Below, piece by piece: positions 1 to 11,624 of a stretch of DNA of 64,000 bases; position 1 is the stretch's first letter; every line of letters begins with the position of its first letter. Source of the stretch: Sophora flavescens (Eukaryota; Streptophyta; Magnoliopsida; Fabales; Fabaceae). The notes under the pieces are model-generated. The model searched no databases and had not been told where the DNA came from. It saw only the letters and a list, made by a program, of their open reading frames with translations. The DNA is taken from positions 1-64,000 of the forward strand of contig JAUPTC010000225.1 of assembly GCA_030762895.1 (NCBI GenBank). The letters are read 5' to 3'. The translations under genes and the position numbers were made by a program.

Positions 1-510
1 GACGTTCCTATATGCGCATTAGGGTGAATGTCGATGTCAGATTGCGTTTTAAGAAGGAGAAGAAGGTCCGAAAGCCTGGAGGGGAATGGAAGTCAGTGAA
101 GTTCAAGTATGAACGACTTGGTGTCTTCTGTTTCTTGTGTGGAATGTTTGGGCATACTGATTGCTTCTGCAACAAACTCTTTGAGATGGAGGCTGATGAT
201 GGGAGGTGTGGCTGGAGGCCCGAGATGAGGGTGGAGATGCGCAGGGGCGGAGGGTCGGTTGGGTCTAGGTAGTTACGAGATAGTCCTGGAAATCAAGGAG
301 GTCATGGGGGCGGTTATGCCTATGATGCCACTAACAACAAGGGAGAAAGTAGTGGGGGTGGGACCGCACAAAAAGGGGCAGGTAACAAAGATGTGGCAGT
401 GGTGGGCAATATTTTCAAAACACCGTATGTTTTGGCTTTTAACAACAAGGTGGGTAGTAAATGTGCATGCAAGCCATGCAGAGAAGAAAAGGAGATTGGA
501 GGATAGCGTG
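1..510 (+). pseudogene. LINE ORF1-type (zinc knuckle) coding fragment
   Basis: The frame is open from the left edge to a TAG at 270-272. It encodes a basic stretch followed by FCFLCGMFGHTDCFC, a CX2CX4HX4C zinc knuckle of the kind that follows the DUF4283 domain in plant LINE ORF1 proteins. A Gly-rich segment continues in the same frame after the stop to about position 500, which suggests one point mutation in a once longer frame. No endonuclease or reverse transcriptase is visible. It lies inside the end of a CACTA element, so it may be a fragment that element captured, or an older LINE piece it landed beside. ORF1-like identity is fairly secure. The capture idea is inference. Confidence 0.6.
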
Positions 511-620
511 GAGGAGCCTTGTACGGTAAGGGTGGGAGTCAATGAGGAGGGTTCTAAATCTCGGTTTCATCAATTTTTATCTTCTAGTGCATAAAAGGGT
601 TTTCATTCACATTGGCTTTT

Positions 621-828
621 CACATCAGTTTTCATATCGATTTTTGACAAAACTGATGTGATAATCCCACTTTTCACATCGGTTATTTTAAAAACCGATG
701 TGATAACCCAACAGTTCACATCAGTTTTAAAAATAACCAATGTGTAAAGTGGGGTTACCACATCAGTTTTTTAAGAAACCGATATGAAATGTTGGGTTAT
801 CACATCGGTTTTTTTAGAAACCGACGTG
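621..828. repeat. Subterminal inverted repeats of CACTA element I
   Basis: Five hairpin-forming pairs follow each other at 621-660, 675-702, 717-744, 759-786 and 801-828. Each starts with CACATCAGTT or CACATCGGTT and ends with its near complement (AACCGATGTG type) after a short AT-rich spacer. Such arrays are the binding sites of TNPA-type proteins in the CACTA family. Here that role is inferred from position next to the terminus. Confidence 0.75.
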
Positions 829-1084
829 AAAGTTTTTTTTTAAAAAAATAACACCCCTTTACAGTAGTGACAGTCATTTCCCCTGTTTCAGTAATCCAGA
901 TCAATACATAATCTAAATATTCTCAACATAATGACTTTTGTACAACCAAACCACACTAAATTAAAATATTACAAACAATAAATATATTCAATTACATTCA
1001 GACAACAAAAATAATTAGAAACCAAAAAACTACATATGATATATTATAGATTTCATGTCAAAACACACTACAAGAAAAAATGAA

Positions 1085-1345
1085 TTTAGCGAGGGCCAAA
1101 GACTGTCGCAAACAGCTTAAATCCGTCGCAAAACACATGTTTCTGACGGATTTGCGACGACCATAAATCCGTCACATATTGGGTCGTCGCAAACACTTTC
1201 TGACGGTTTTTTTAAATGACCGTCGCTAATTAGCGACGGCTTAGCCGTCACAAATTATAGGAAATTAGCGACGGCATGGCCGTCGCAAATTATAGAAATT
1301 AGCGACGGCTTGACCGTCGCAAATCAACATAAATTAGCGACGACC
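1085..1345. repeat. Left subterminal repeat array of CACTA H
   Basis: About eight copies, in both orientations, of a GCGACGG / CCGTCGC motif are packed next to the left terminus. Several are arranged as palindromes such as GCGACGGCTTAGCCGTCGC. The right end (11200-11535) has the same motif. In this family such repeats bind the TNPA protein and make the ends synapse. The array is a GC-rich island in AT-rich DNA. Confidence 0.85.
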
Positions 1346-1634
1346 ATTGCAACACATTTTTATAAAACTAAATAATTTAGTTAACTAATTTTTTATTAAT
1401 TAATTATTTAAAATATGAATTATTTTTATTTAATTATTTAATATTTAATATAAAATTCAAAATTAATATAAACATTAGTTATTTTTTATATTAATTATAA
1501 TTTAGACTATATTATGATAAATGAATAATAATTTTAAACAATAAATGGAATTCATAAATAAAAGCAAATTGTTTTGATAGAGTGCATACATCATACAAAA
1601 TAAAATCTAATATTAAAGAAACTAATCACCCAAA

Positions 1635-3572
1635 CTAATAACCCTCTCTATAGCCCCGCATTAACAAATCTGTAAAGGATTGATCATCCTCGTCACTGGT
1701 CTGCCGATGACCCTCAGGGTGGGACGGTGGTGGCTGTGGCTGAGGGGTGCTGTGAAGGTGCTGGTCCTGCTGCGACTATGGCTGAGGGGTGCTGGTTCCT
1801 AAACGCAGCATGAGCTCTCTCTGTGCAGCTTCCATCATCTCTATCTGCTCCATCATCTGTGTCTGTTGAGTAAGCAGCTGCCGATTGATCTCATCCTGAG
1901 CTGCCACTTTCTGTCGCATCTTGACCATCTCCGCAGACTCATGAGACTGGCGGGGCCTAGTACTGGACGATGCTCGACTCTGCTGAGTGAAGATGCTCAA
2001 TAGTTACCGGCTAGGTCTCCCATACCGTATATGCGACCCTTGTTCTTACCGCCAGTAACCTCGACCCATGCCGCAACTCCAATTGGGCTTCCACCTCTGG
2101 GTCAAGTGTGGTGGAAGGGGAAGATGAGACTGCCTGAGACCGAACCTGAGATAACTTAGCATGATAGTCCTCCTTTCATTAAAATTGATGCACATCATCA
2201 TACAAAATGACCATAATTATTAAATATAAAATAAAAATAATTTCCAACAAAGAGACATGTAAATCACCTGAGTGCGTCTAGAGCGCTCATCTACATACTC
2301 GCTGGTACCATTCCTAGTATGAGTTTGGGCTTGAAGCTCAACCGGCTTGACGCTACGGCCAAGCTCCCTAGCCTGCACCAAAAAAAAACTTGTTCATATT
2401 TGAAGTTACACATTCTTAATAGTCAGACATGTAAATGAATTAACAAAATATGATGTTGGAACTTACAAGGCGTCGAGCATGCTCCTGATTACTGATGTTG
2501 CCGCCAGTGTGCAGGCTCCCACCATTTTCCGAGGCCCTGTTGAGCTTTGCCTGGACGGATTTTTTCTTAAATTCAGGTGTAGCCCAGTAAGCACATAGCT
2601 CCTCCCAAATGGGTGGGAAAAACCATTTTGGACGCTATCCCTTTTTCCGATATCTCGTCAACAACTCGGAGAGGCGTTTGCTCACTTTTTGATGAAAAAT
2701 TATCTCTACATCAGTGGAATGCTCTACTCTCCAAGAAGTCTTCTCCTGTAAATAAGGAGAATATAATATTTTTTAGGATAATAATAAACTAAAGAAACAT
2801 TAAAAGTAACTAAAAAATGGAAGTAAATTCAAAAGTACAAAATACCTTAAAAGCCGCAAAGAGTCGATCTCGATCCTGATCCTCAAGCTCACTCCAATGT
2901 TTCCAGGCCCGATCAAACTGAGATGTAACTGCATACGTGACGGCCTCTGCAGATTTTCTCGACGGAAGGAACCTTATCAATAGAACATGAGAACAATCAA
3001 TACACATACATATAAAATCTGCACTCAACAATAAAATAACAACATTTGAGATATTTCTTACCCTTTACCGGTCGGGGTAACAATAACTCGGCCATCTGAC
3101 ATAACCTCAATCTCCTCATCATCTGATGATATAGGCGATGAATATCCATAAGTCTCCTCGTCGTCACCATTAGACTGATGATCACCGTCCATGGGTAAAT
3201 CCACCCCTGATGCATCTGGTTGTCTGGAATTGTCTCCATGGGTATGAGTCGGAATCCTTGGGGTGGGCATCATCGTGATCCCAATGGAGGTGTCCATGAA
3301 CTGAGTGGCTGGAGCAACAGGTCGATAGGGAGGTGTCAGAACATGTGTAGGCACGGGTGTGGGCGGTGGACATGGTGTAGGAGCAACAGGTGGGGGTGCC
3401 GGTGCCATATCATGTGGAGGCATGGGTGTGGGCGGTGGGCGTAGTGTAACAGATGTAGATGGGAGGGACACGAATCCGTCATCGACTGTCCGTGTCACGA
3501 AGCGGGGTCGACCACGACGACGTGCCCCTCCAGCAGGTGCCTTACCCTTTCCCTTACCATCAGTCACGTCTA
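1635..3572 (-). pseudogene. CACTA tnpA-type protein gene of element H (Transposase_24 family), broken
   Basis: The accessory CACTA protein binds subterminal repeats. The first visible exon (about 3572-3062) encodes a basic, then Pro-rich and acidic region and ends at a GTAAGA donor. Later exon-like segments are near 2972-2850, 2745-2467, 2373-2269 and 2173-1635, most with plausible splice signals. They carry hallmarks of the plant En/Spm tnpA family: a WFFPPIWEELCAYWATPEF stretch followed by an HTGGNIS motif near 2500, then a Gln-rich coiled-coil tail near 1900. In-frame stops occur near 2636 (between RKKG and RPKW) and near 1774 in the tail, where similar coding continues to a TAG at 1635. 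The true start may lie in an unseen upstream exon. Family assignment is from the motifs; exon borders are approximate. Confidence 0.75.
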
Positions 3573-3787
3573 TAGTGAAAAATGATGCTAATAATAATTA
3601 ATTAAAAGTAACCAAAACACAAATTTGCAAATAATGGAAATTGATGGTGATAATAATTAACTTAAAGTAAGCAAAAACACAAATTTGTAAATAATGGAAA
3701 ATGATGCTAATCATAATGAACTTAAAGTTATGACAATGACAATACAACTTAATACAAAATATATCACTAAAATAAATAAAGTAATTG

Positions 3788-6700
3788 TTATTCAGAATTT
3801 GAGCCAGTGTCATATTCATAGCCATCTTCATCTTCTTCATCTTCTGTTGATTCTGCTTCTTCAACATCTTCATCCGGAATGACTTGATTTGATGTCAAGC
3901 TGGAGGTATCCACTTCTTCCCCTATAACTTGTGTGTCTTGTAAACATGAGATTGGTTCAACTTCAATTACATCATTTGCATGTGACATTTCATCAGTTTT
4001 ATATGGCTCATCCAACTCTGAAACATCTATTTCAATGCGACCCCTTGGTTTTGTCTTGATTGCAACACACCAACCTCGTTTTTCTGTTTGAGTTGCTGGA
4101 TAAGGAACGTAATATACTTGTCTCACATTATGTTCCATGATAAACGGATCAAACATATGATATCTTCTACTCATTTGGATGTCCACAGTATTATATTTTT
4201 TATTCAAATTAGTGCCTCTACTAGATGGATCGAACCAATTACAATAAAACAACACTACTCTCTTAGGGTAATCTAAATAACGATATGACAACTCATATAT
4301 GTGTTGTATGACACCATAAAAGTCATCTGCAACTCCGCCTGGCTCACCCTTTACGTAAACACCACTATTTATTGTTGTTTTGTCTTCTGTCCATGATTGA
4401 GTATGAAATTTGTACCCATTCACGAAGTATGTGTGCCATTCTTTGACTTGTGTCAGAGGACCGTCAGCCAAGTTTCGTAAATGTTGATTAATGACAGTAG
4501 GTGCCTCATTGTAAACCTATTCACAAAGTTTAACGATATATGTTTCTATCCGCATACATTATAGTGAATAACAAAATGATAAATGGGAAGATACTTACTT
4601 GTTGCTTAAACCATTTTGGAAAATCTTCATGAGTACGAGCAGATGCATCACGAGAAGACAAAAATGCACTGAACATATATGGATAACATCAATGGAAATT
4701 GACATATGCTATCGAAGGAATAAAAATTATAAGCTCATACTTACTCATGGTATGGTTCAACCTCGGCGCAATTGATCAATACATGAACATGAGCTGAGTT
4801 CCACTCTGCCTCCGTTAAATAATGTGTCAACTCCTTTCCGGAATGACGATCGGGAAGACAAAAAAATTGATAAGGTTCCAGGTAGTCTTCCACTTTCATT
4901 TTCCATTTCGTTCCTTCTAGTTGTTGGTGACAAAACCATGTGTTTGAAATAATGAGAGCAGAAATGAATTGTCTCACGGTGTAAGTAAGACGCACATATC
5001 GAACCTTCAACCCTAGCCTTATTTTTCACCGATCGTTTAGACTCGCCCATGAATCTATTAGAAAATGATGAGGTTATTATTAATTAACTAATATACATGA
5101 AAGTGGATCAATAACTGGGATACTTAAATTACCTTTCAAATGGGTACATCCACCTATATTGAACTGGACCACCAAGTCTGGCTTCATATGCAAGATGAAT
5201 CGGAAGATGCTCCATTGAATCAAAGAAGCCCGGGGGGAATATTCTCTCCAGCTTGCACAAATGAGTGGAATGTTTTGTTCCATCCTGGTCAAATCGTCTT
5301 CCCTTAAAGTTGCAGAACAAAAGTCCTTGAAGAATTGACTTATTTCAGTAAGGGCATTCAAAACATGGGGGGGAAACAAACTGAAGGCGATGGGAAGTAA
5401 GCACTCCATAAACACATGACAATCATGGCTTTTCATCCCATGCAACTTGCCTTTGATAACATCGGCACATCTTGCCAAGTTAGAAGAATAACCATCAGGC
5501 ATCCTGAGCCCCTTTATCCACTGGCAAACTAACCTTGCTTCCTGGATAGTCAAGGTATAATTGGCCTTTGGCTTGTACATCTTCCCATTATCCTGATGTC
5601 TCAGCTCCAAATCCGGTCTCCTGCAGTACAACTTTAAGTCCATTCTAGCCTTATCGTTGTCTTTGGTCTTGCCATGCACGTTCATCACAGTGTTGAAAAT
5701 GTTGTCAAAGAAATTTTTTTCAATGTGCATTACATCAAGATTGTGCCTCAATAAATTATCTTTCCAATAAGGAAGATCCCAAAAAATACTCCTCTTTGTC
5801 CAATTATGCCACTGCCAGTAACCATCTAATTTGGAAACCCCAGCTTCAGTCACTTTTGGCAAGTCCCTGATTCTACTCCAAATTTGTTCTGGTGTTAACC
5901 TCGGAAGCGGTCCATCCATTTCAACAACCCCCTTCTTGAAGGCATTCTTATTCCTTCTAAATTGATGATCGTTCGGTAAGAACCTGCGATGGGAATCAAA
6001 CCAGGACGACTTCCCCCCGTATTTTAAGGTAAATGCCTTTGTATGCTCCATACAATGCGGGCATGCAAGCTTCCCATGCGTCCCCTAGCCAGACAACATG
6101 CCATACACAGGGAAGTCATTAATTGTCCACATCAACACTGCCTTCATTGTAAAATTTTGTTTTCGAGAAATATCGTACGTCAAAACACCATTCCACAACC
6201 TCTTCAAATCATCAATCAAAGGTTGCAAGTATACATCAATTCCTACCTTTGGATTAGATGGACCCGGAATTAGGCAAGTCAAGCACATATATGGCTTTGA
6301 CATACACATTTCGGGAGGAAGATTGTAAGGGGTAACAATAACGGGCCAACATGAATAAGGTGATGCTGAGGCTTGGATATATGGGGTAAAGCCATCTGAG
6401 CATAACCCAACTCGTACATTATGAGGATCAACGGCAAAATCCGGATGCACCCGATCAAAGTGCTTCCATGCTTCACCATCAGAAGGATGGCGCAACACTC
6501 CTGCATTCCTCCTATTCTCATGGTGCCATGTCATTTTTCCTGCAGTCTGCATCGATGCAAACATCCTCTGTAATCTAGGAATGATTGACAAGTAGAACAT
6601 CGACTTTACCGGAACTGGTTTCAGATTACTTCTACTTGCGTTGCGCTGACGATACCTTGGTGCGTGACAAAATCTGTACTCAACCAATGCGCCACCATTT

Positions 6701-7437
6701 TTGTTGAATTCATTATCGTAAAAGATCATGCACCCATTCTGACAACAGTCAATCCTCTTGGACTCCAATCCTAACTTGGACATTAACCTCTTTGCATCAT
6801 AATAATTGTTGGGTAATCCTCCTTTGAAAGGCGTCCCGGCCAAAACGATTTTGGCAATGAAATCCAAGCCTAACTCAGGTATGCTCCAATTGGACTTGGC
6901 AGACAACAGTAGAACACACATCGATAACTTCGAGTCGGGGGACCCTTCCCACAAAGGCTTATTTGCCTCTGTTAGGAGATTATAAAATTTTTGTGCATCT
7001 GCATTAGGAGGCTCTTCTGTATTATTGGACTCAAACGACCCGGACATCATAAGAGCGTCACACACCATCTCCTCCATGGAAACAATATGATCTCCATATC
7101 CAGCATCTGCACCACTACTTGAACCATCGGTGCAATTCTGGTCAATGCCAAAATCAAATTGCAGCATTTCTTCTCCATGATTTGTCCAAATCCAGTAATT
7201 AGGCCTAAACCCAACTTTATACAGGTCGACCCTCACATCGTCTACATTCTTAATTCGGGTACAGTCACACTTCACACAAGGACATCTAATCACCCCCCCC
7301 CAATTGTTATAAGTATCTTGATGACTTGCCTTGGTAATAAATTCTTCAACACCATCTAAGAAAGATTGTTTTAATCCCCCTCTACGCAGATAAACCCTAT
7401 CATACATCCAAGTACGATTCAAAGGAACAAATTCCAT
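3788..7437 (-). pseudogene. CACTA tnp2 transposase of element H, interrupted by stop and frameshifts
   Basis: This is the catalytic CACTA transposase. From the ATG at 7437 it encodes the transposase-associated domain (RTWMYDRVYLRRGGLKQSF), then the large Transposase_21 domain up to INDFPVYGMLSG, DUF4218 (LPIAFSLFPPHVLNALTE through the YRWMYPFER motif) and DUF4216 (from SGVYVKG near 4360). Four exons fit splice signals: 7437-5133, 5054-4745, 4668-4599 and 4516-3788, with three introns of about 75-85 bp. A TAG at 6085-6087 stands where the family has Trp after MLSG. Frameshifts occur near 5270 and near 4965. The domain order is complete, so the lesions look recent. An upstream 5' non-coding exon is possible because an AG acceptor lies just before the ATG. 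Confidence 0.85.
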
Positions 7438-10400
7438 CCTCTGCATTTGTGCCAAAAAAAGATAACTATAATGAAAAACTATTTTGGGCAAACTCACAGA
7501 ACTGCTCCATTTCTTTATTTGGTATGACCCTATCCCATTCAAGAAAAACCTTTTTCAACACTAGTATAATAGTTACTCATCACTTCTCATGTCTCATATC
7601 TGACGAAATTTCAGCAGCATTTCCCACTGGTCTCCAAGTACATGACTTGACCAGGGTGAGATATCATAATCAAGTATGTACCCAGAGAACAAATGGTAAT
7701 GCGTCAGACCAAATTTTCATCAGATATATCACATAAGAATTAATGAATAGCTATTATACTAGTAAAGAAAAAGTTTTTTTCTCAAACTATCCCACATGGA
7801 CAATTCGAGGTCCAATATCAAGAGCACAATGACTTGCAACAGTACACGTGCTCTAAAATATTGCACCTCAAACGGGTAACTAAGGTTTTTCTCGACGATC
7901 AACTCATCTAGAAAATAAATCTTTATTGTAAAGACAATTTATAATATCCCTAACATACTTGAAACAAAACATAAACAACATTACAAGAATAAGAATCATT
8001 TAATATAATATAGGCAAGAAACTTAAAACTTAAAACACTTAATAGATATAGGCAAAAGTGAACAAAAAGTTATAAGGATCATTTAATATAATATTGATAA
8101 CCATAACCCTGTCAAAATACACAAAAAACAATAAAGAAAATTCATAGTCCATTCAGCACAAGAAGAGATTATGATTCAAGCTACTCACCAATTCAGCCAT
8201 TAATATCAAAAGAAAACTAACCCAAACACCTATAACATGACACATTCCAACCTAAAAGCATTTAATTAGGTGATTCAACAAACAGATTATAGACAAAGTA
8301 AAAAGAAAGAAAGAATCTTTCCAAGAAAAAAGAAATAAAGAAGGAAGCTTGATTTTTATTAATGGTTTTATTTTGTTTTTTTATTAATTTTTACTCATTT
8401 TTTTTATTGCAATCATCATTCATAAATCACAATAGCTACTTACAACATAAGAGTAAATGAACATAAGGAATTGGTTCCTTCATAATCATCAAGCATGTTT
8501 ATCAATGAGGAAAAGACAGCCCAAACTTGACAAATGAATGTATCATTTCACTCAATTTTTGAAAATTGTTTCAGACCTTCCATCAAACAGATTCAAAGAA
8601 TGTAGTTAGTAAAGAACCCGTCAACTCAGACTATTAAAGAAGAGAAAATCATGCCATGGAAAAATCAACTCAAAATAAAATATATTGCTTTCCAACCAAT
8701 TGCTTAAGCATCCTTAATAAATCATAATCATGTCATAAATACACAAAAAACAATAAAGAAAATTCATAGTCCATTCAGCACAAGAAAACTAACCCAACCA
8801 CCTATAACATGACCACATTCCAACCTAAAAGCATTTAGGTGATTCAACAAACAGATTATAGACATTAATCAAAAGGCATTATATTACCAAAACAATTACA
8901 ATCTCCACATCAACGTGCACCAAAAAATGATCAAATCAATATCAAACATTCTCTCAATTAACGAAAAAAAACACACCTTCTCTTGCTTTGTTTGCTTGGA
9001 AGCGATTTTCCCGTGTTGTTGAACCTCAAAATCGCATTCTTGAAATAGAAACATGATGAAAATAAGGTAAAAAAAATCCAAACACACCCTAAGATTCTAA
9101 GGTTTTGTTAAAAAAGTTCTTAGAATGCTGGAGGGGGATAGAGGCAAACATCCCTGAAACATGAGAAATTGATTTCCATATATGATAATGTCTTTTCAAT
9201 ATTCTAGCCACAATGTAATTCTCTGAAGCAAGTGAAATGTTGATGATTCAGGATCAAAACCAAATGTTGAAGAAACAAAACTCTAACTGGAGAACCAAAT
9301 TTCAAAAATATATAGAGAACAGGCTCCCTTAATCATCTTTTTGACAAGTGTACCCACACATATTACTACTTAAAAGTACGATTTAAAAGAATACAATCAA
9401 AGAGACATAAGCACCATCCTTTGGTGATAGTGTGATAACAAGATAAAGCAAGGAAGGAGAAATAGGAAGTACTTGTTGAGGATGAAGAGATCACATAAAT
9501 GCCGAAACTATAACCAAGTTCTAACGACTTCCTTATGCGGGGTCAGAGAGGGAAGCTTCCATAATGTTCACTATAAGCCAAAAAATTACAAGGAAATTAA
9601 GGGTCGAAAGGGTGTATTCTAATGTTTACTAAAATTTAAATAACCAACATATATACAATTCAATCAATAATCAACTTATGAATTGTTAAGTGATCCATAA
9701 AAAGCAACACTATATATACCAATTCTAATCATAAGTTGTTACATCATTGCCAAAACATAGCGGACTAACACCAAATCAATTATTGAAAAATCATCATGAA
9801 AGTGGGTATTGAAACCCATTGTCTATACACAAGATACATACATTTCTTACTTTAGTTTTATCATCAAGATATCACAAAAAAAAAATTGTATGAGAAAATA
9901 AAAGGCACTACCCGATGGAAAGGATAACCATATAGTGAATAATGAAAAAACAAAGCACATGGTGTAGTTTATAAAAGATAGCACAATCATAAAAAGATTG
10001 TCAAGTTACATGCATAGTTGATTGTGTAATATTCTTATCATGCTCATGTTTATCCTCATTTATCTTATTTGTTAATGTTACATAATAGTTCATTTTTAAA
10101 GAGCAAAGACAAAATCAACAGTAACCACTTAATAGACTACATTAAACCACAAGGAAAAAGTAATTAAAATCACTTACCAATTAGAATGAGAGCAACACTA
10201 GCTTTCTTTCCTTATATATGGGTATTGCTAGTCTTAGCAAAGTTCTTCTACTCAAGTAGGAAAGGACACCAACGCCAAGTGGACCATATTAAAATCAAAG
10301 GATTCATGTTATTATAATTATAATCAACCTTTAATTTTAGTAACACTATTAACTTAACATTTATTTGACCCAAATTACTTGAAATCAAAGATAGAGATTT

Positions 10401-10790
10401 CTCTGTTTCCAAGATCAAACATCAATCAACTATTTTAAGTGGCTATAGATTCAAGAAAATAAATTGTTTTTTAAGACTCTAAGTCTTCATATTCCAGCAA
10501 TGCCAACAAGAGTTTCACCAATACCATAATGCTTAACAGTGTTAGATCAACAACAAAAAGGTCTTTTAAATCTTTCATCAAACAAATTGGATACATATAG
10601 GAGACAATATGTACAATATGTACACAGTACACACACCCCACACATAAACCACTTAACCATCATTCTTCATCAGTGCTGAACAATTGAAGGTAAAATGTAG
10701 CCAAATATAAAGATCAATGATTTTTTAGAACAATTAGCATATTTGTAAGTTTCCAGGGATGGAAGTTATCAACAAAAACAGGGAGACTAG
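7438..10790. other. Non-coding AT-rich leader or intron region of CACTA H
   Basis: No reading frame here looks like a protein domain. Base composition is strongly AT-rich with many short A and T runs. The region lies between the tnp2 start and a GC-rich leader near the right terminus, so it is probably the first intron plus 5' untranslated sequence. It contains an internal duplication (8113-8868). Confidence 0.5.
8113..8868. repeat. Internal duplication within CACTA H leader
   Basis: A block beginning AATACACAAAAAACAATAAA occurs near 8117 and again near 8740. In both places it runs through a shared GTCCATTCAGCACAAG string and on into shared text about 130 bp long that ends GATTCAACAAACAGATTATA. 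The first copy has an extra stretch of about 45 bp in the middle. The two copies are direct repeats separated by about 0.45 kb. Confidence 0.8.
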
Positions 10791-10802
10791 AACTATAGCT
10801 AA

Positions 10803-11170
10803 CTATAGTCCTGAAAGCAGGCAGCAATGGTAATTACCAACAATAGGAAACAAGCCAGACCTTTGCAGAGCAAGAACCTGTGGCTCGGTGACGACGATAG
10901 CAATGACCCAACATTGAGACGCGACAGCAAGTGTTGCGGCGAACGTCGAGGCGGTGGCGTCACAGAGGCTCAACACACGGAACACGATTGAGAACGGAGA
11001 AGAGAACACGGAAGAGCGCGGAGGAGGTACGCGATTGAGAACGGAGAAGAGAACACAGAGGTGTGGTGGTGGCAGAAGGAGGTTGGGCGGCGCGCGGTGG
11101 GAGCAGAGAACCAGAACCAGAGCAGAGAACTAGGAAGGGTTTCTGCATGCGAAGACGAGAACTGAAGGAG
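10803..11170 (-). promoter_or_regulatory. GC-rich, CpG-dense 5' leader of CACTA H next to right end
   Basis: This 0.37 kb stands out from the AT-rich surroundings by its CpG content and its polypyrimidine character on the minus strand. It lies just inside the right subterminal array and upstream of both minus-strand genes, where the CACTA promoter and first exon are expected. A direct repeat containing GAGAACGGAGAAGAGAACAC is present at about 10988 and 11036. A short open frame on either strand shows no domain and is probably chance. The promoter role is inferred from position and composition. Confidence 0.45.
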
Positions 11171-11199
11171 GGAGAAAACTGTTCGAGTTACTTATTGGA

Positions 11200-11535
11200 A
11201 ATTAGCGACGGTCTTTTAATATTAGTGACGGCTAGGCCGTCGCAAATTATGATTCAGTCACAAATTGAGAATGACCGTCGCAAAAGTACGGTCCATCGCA
11301 AACCAATATGGCCGTTGCAAATGACCTTGGACAAACATTTGCACATTAGCGACGGCCATGCCTGTCGCAAATTGGCGCCAACATTTCGCGTAAAATGGCG
11401 GGAACGTTACTGACATATTTGCGATGGAAATGCCGTCAGTAATCTCTTCTACCGTTTGCGACGGCTTAAGCCGTCGGAAAACATAAAATTAGCAACGGAT
11501 TTGAGGCCGTGGCAAAAATTCCGTCGCTAATTAAC
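11200..11535. repeat. Right subterminal repeat array of CACTA H
   Basis: The GCGACGG / CCGTCGC motif recurs about ten times in both orientations up to the right terminus, mirroring 1085-1345. Several copies are mutated (for example GTGACGG). It marks the promoter-proximal end of the element. Confidence 0.85.
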
Positions 11536-11624
11536 CTTATTCTTGTAGTGACATATATCAGTCAAAAGTACACTATAGCTAATACATGATACGTTTATTA
11601 TAAACTAACTACATACAAACTATG

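Larger units (their letters stand above)
1..869. mobile_element. Right end of a CACTA transposon (element I), left end outside window
   Basis: The stretch ends at 869 with a terminus that reads CACTACTGTAAAGGGGTGTT on the minus strand, the form expected for a CACTA terminal inverted repeat. Immediately inside it (621-828) is a run of inverted copies of a CACATCGGTT-type motif, typical of CACTA subterminal regions. The matching left terminus lies outside the window, so neither target duplication nor element length can be confirmed. The interior holds a LINE-like coding fragment rather than a transposase. The likely target is the older CACTA element G. The identification rests on the terminus plus the repeats and not on a transposase. 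Confidence 0.6.
1066..11550 (-). mobile_element. CACTA (En/Spm) transposon H, complete with 3-bp target duplication
   Basis: The left end begins CACTACAAGAA at 1066 and the right end is its inverted copy, finishing TTCTTGTAGTG at 11550. The triplet ACA flanks both ends (1063-1065 and 11551-11553), which is the 3-bp duplication CACTA elements make. GC-rich subterminal repeats occupy both ends. Two minus-strand genes are present in the usual order: tnp2 at 3788-7437, then a tnpA-type gene at 1635-3572. The 3.4 kb upstream of tnp2 is AT-rich leader and intron-like sequence. Both genes carry at least one stop or frameshift, so this copy is probably not autonomous, although its ends look competent to be moved. 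Confidence 0.9.

Noticed and set aside
12..272. Complete small zinc-finger protein gene
   Set aside because: The frame is open at the window edge and resembles the end of a LINE ORF1 product, so it is a fragment and not a stand-alone gene.
11063..11413. Plus-strand frame of 116 codons at the CACTA H right end
   Set aside because: It runs through the GC-rich leader and subterminal repeats, opposite to the transposon genes, and shows no domain.
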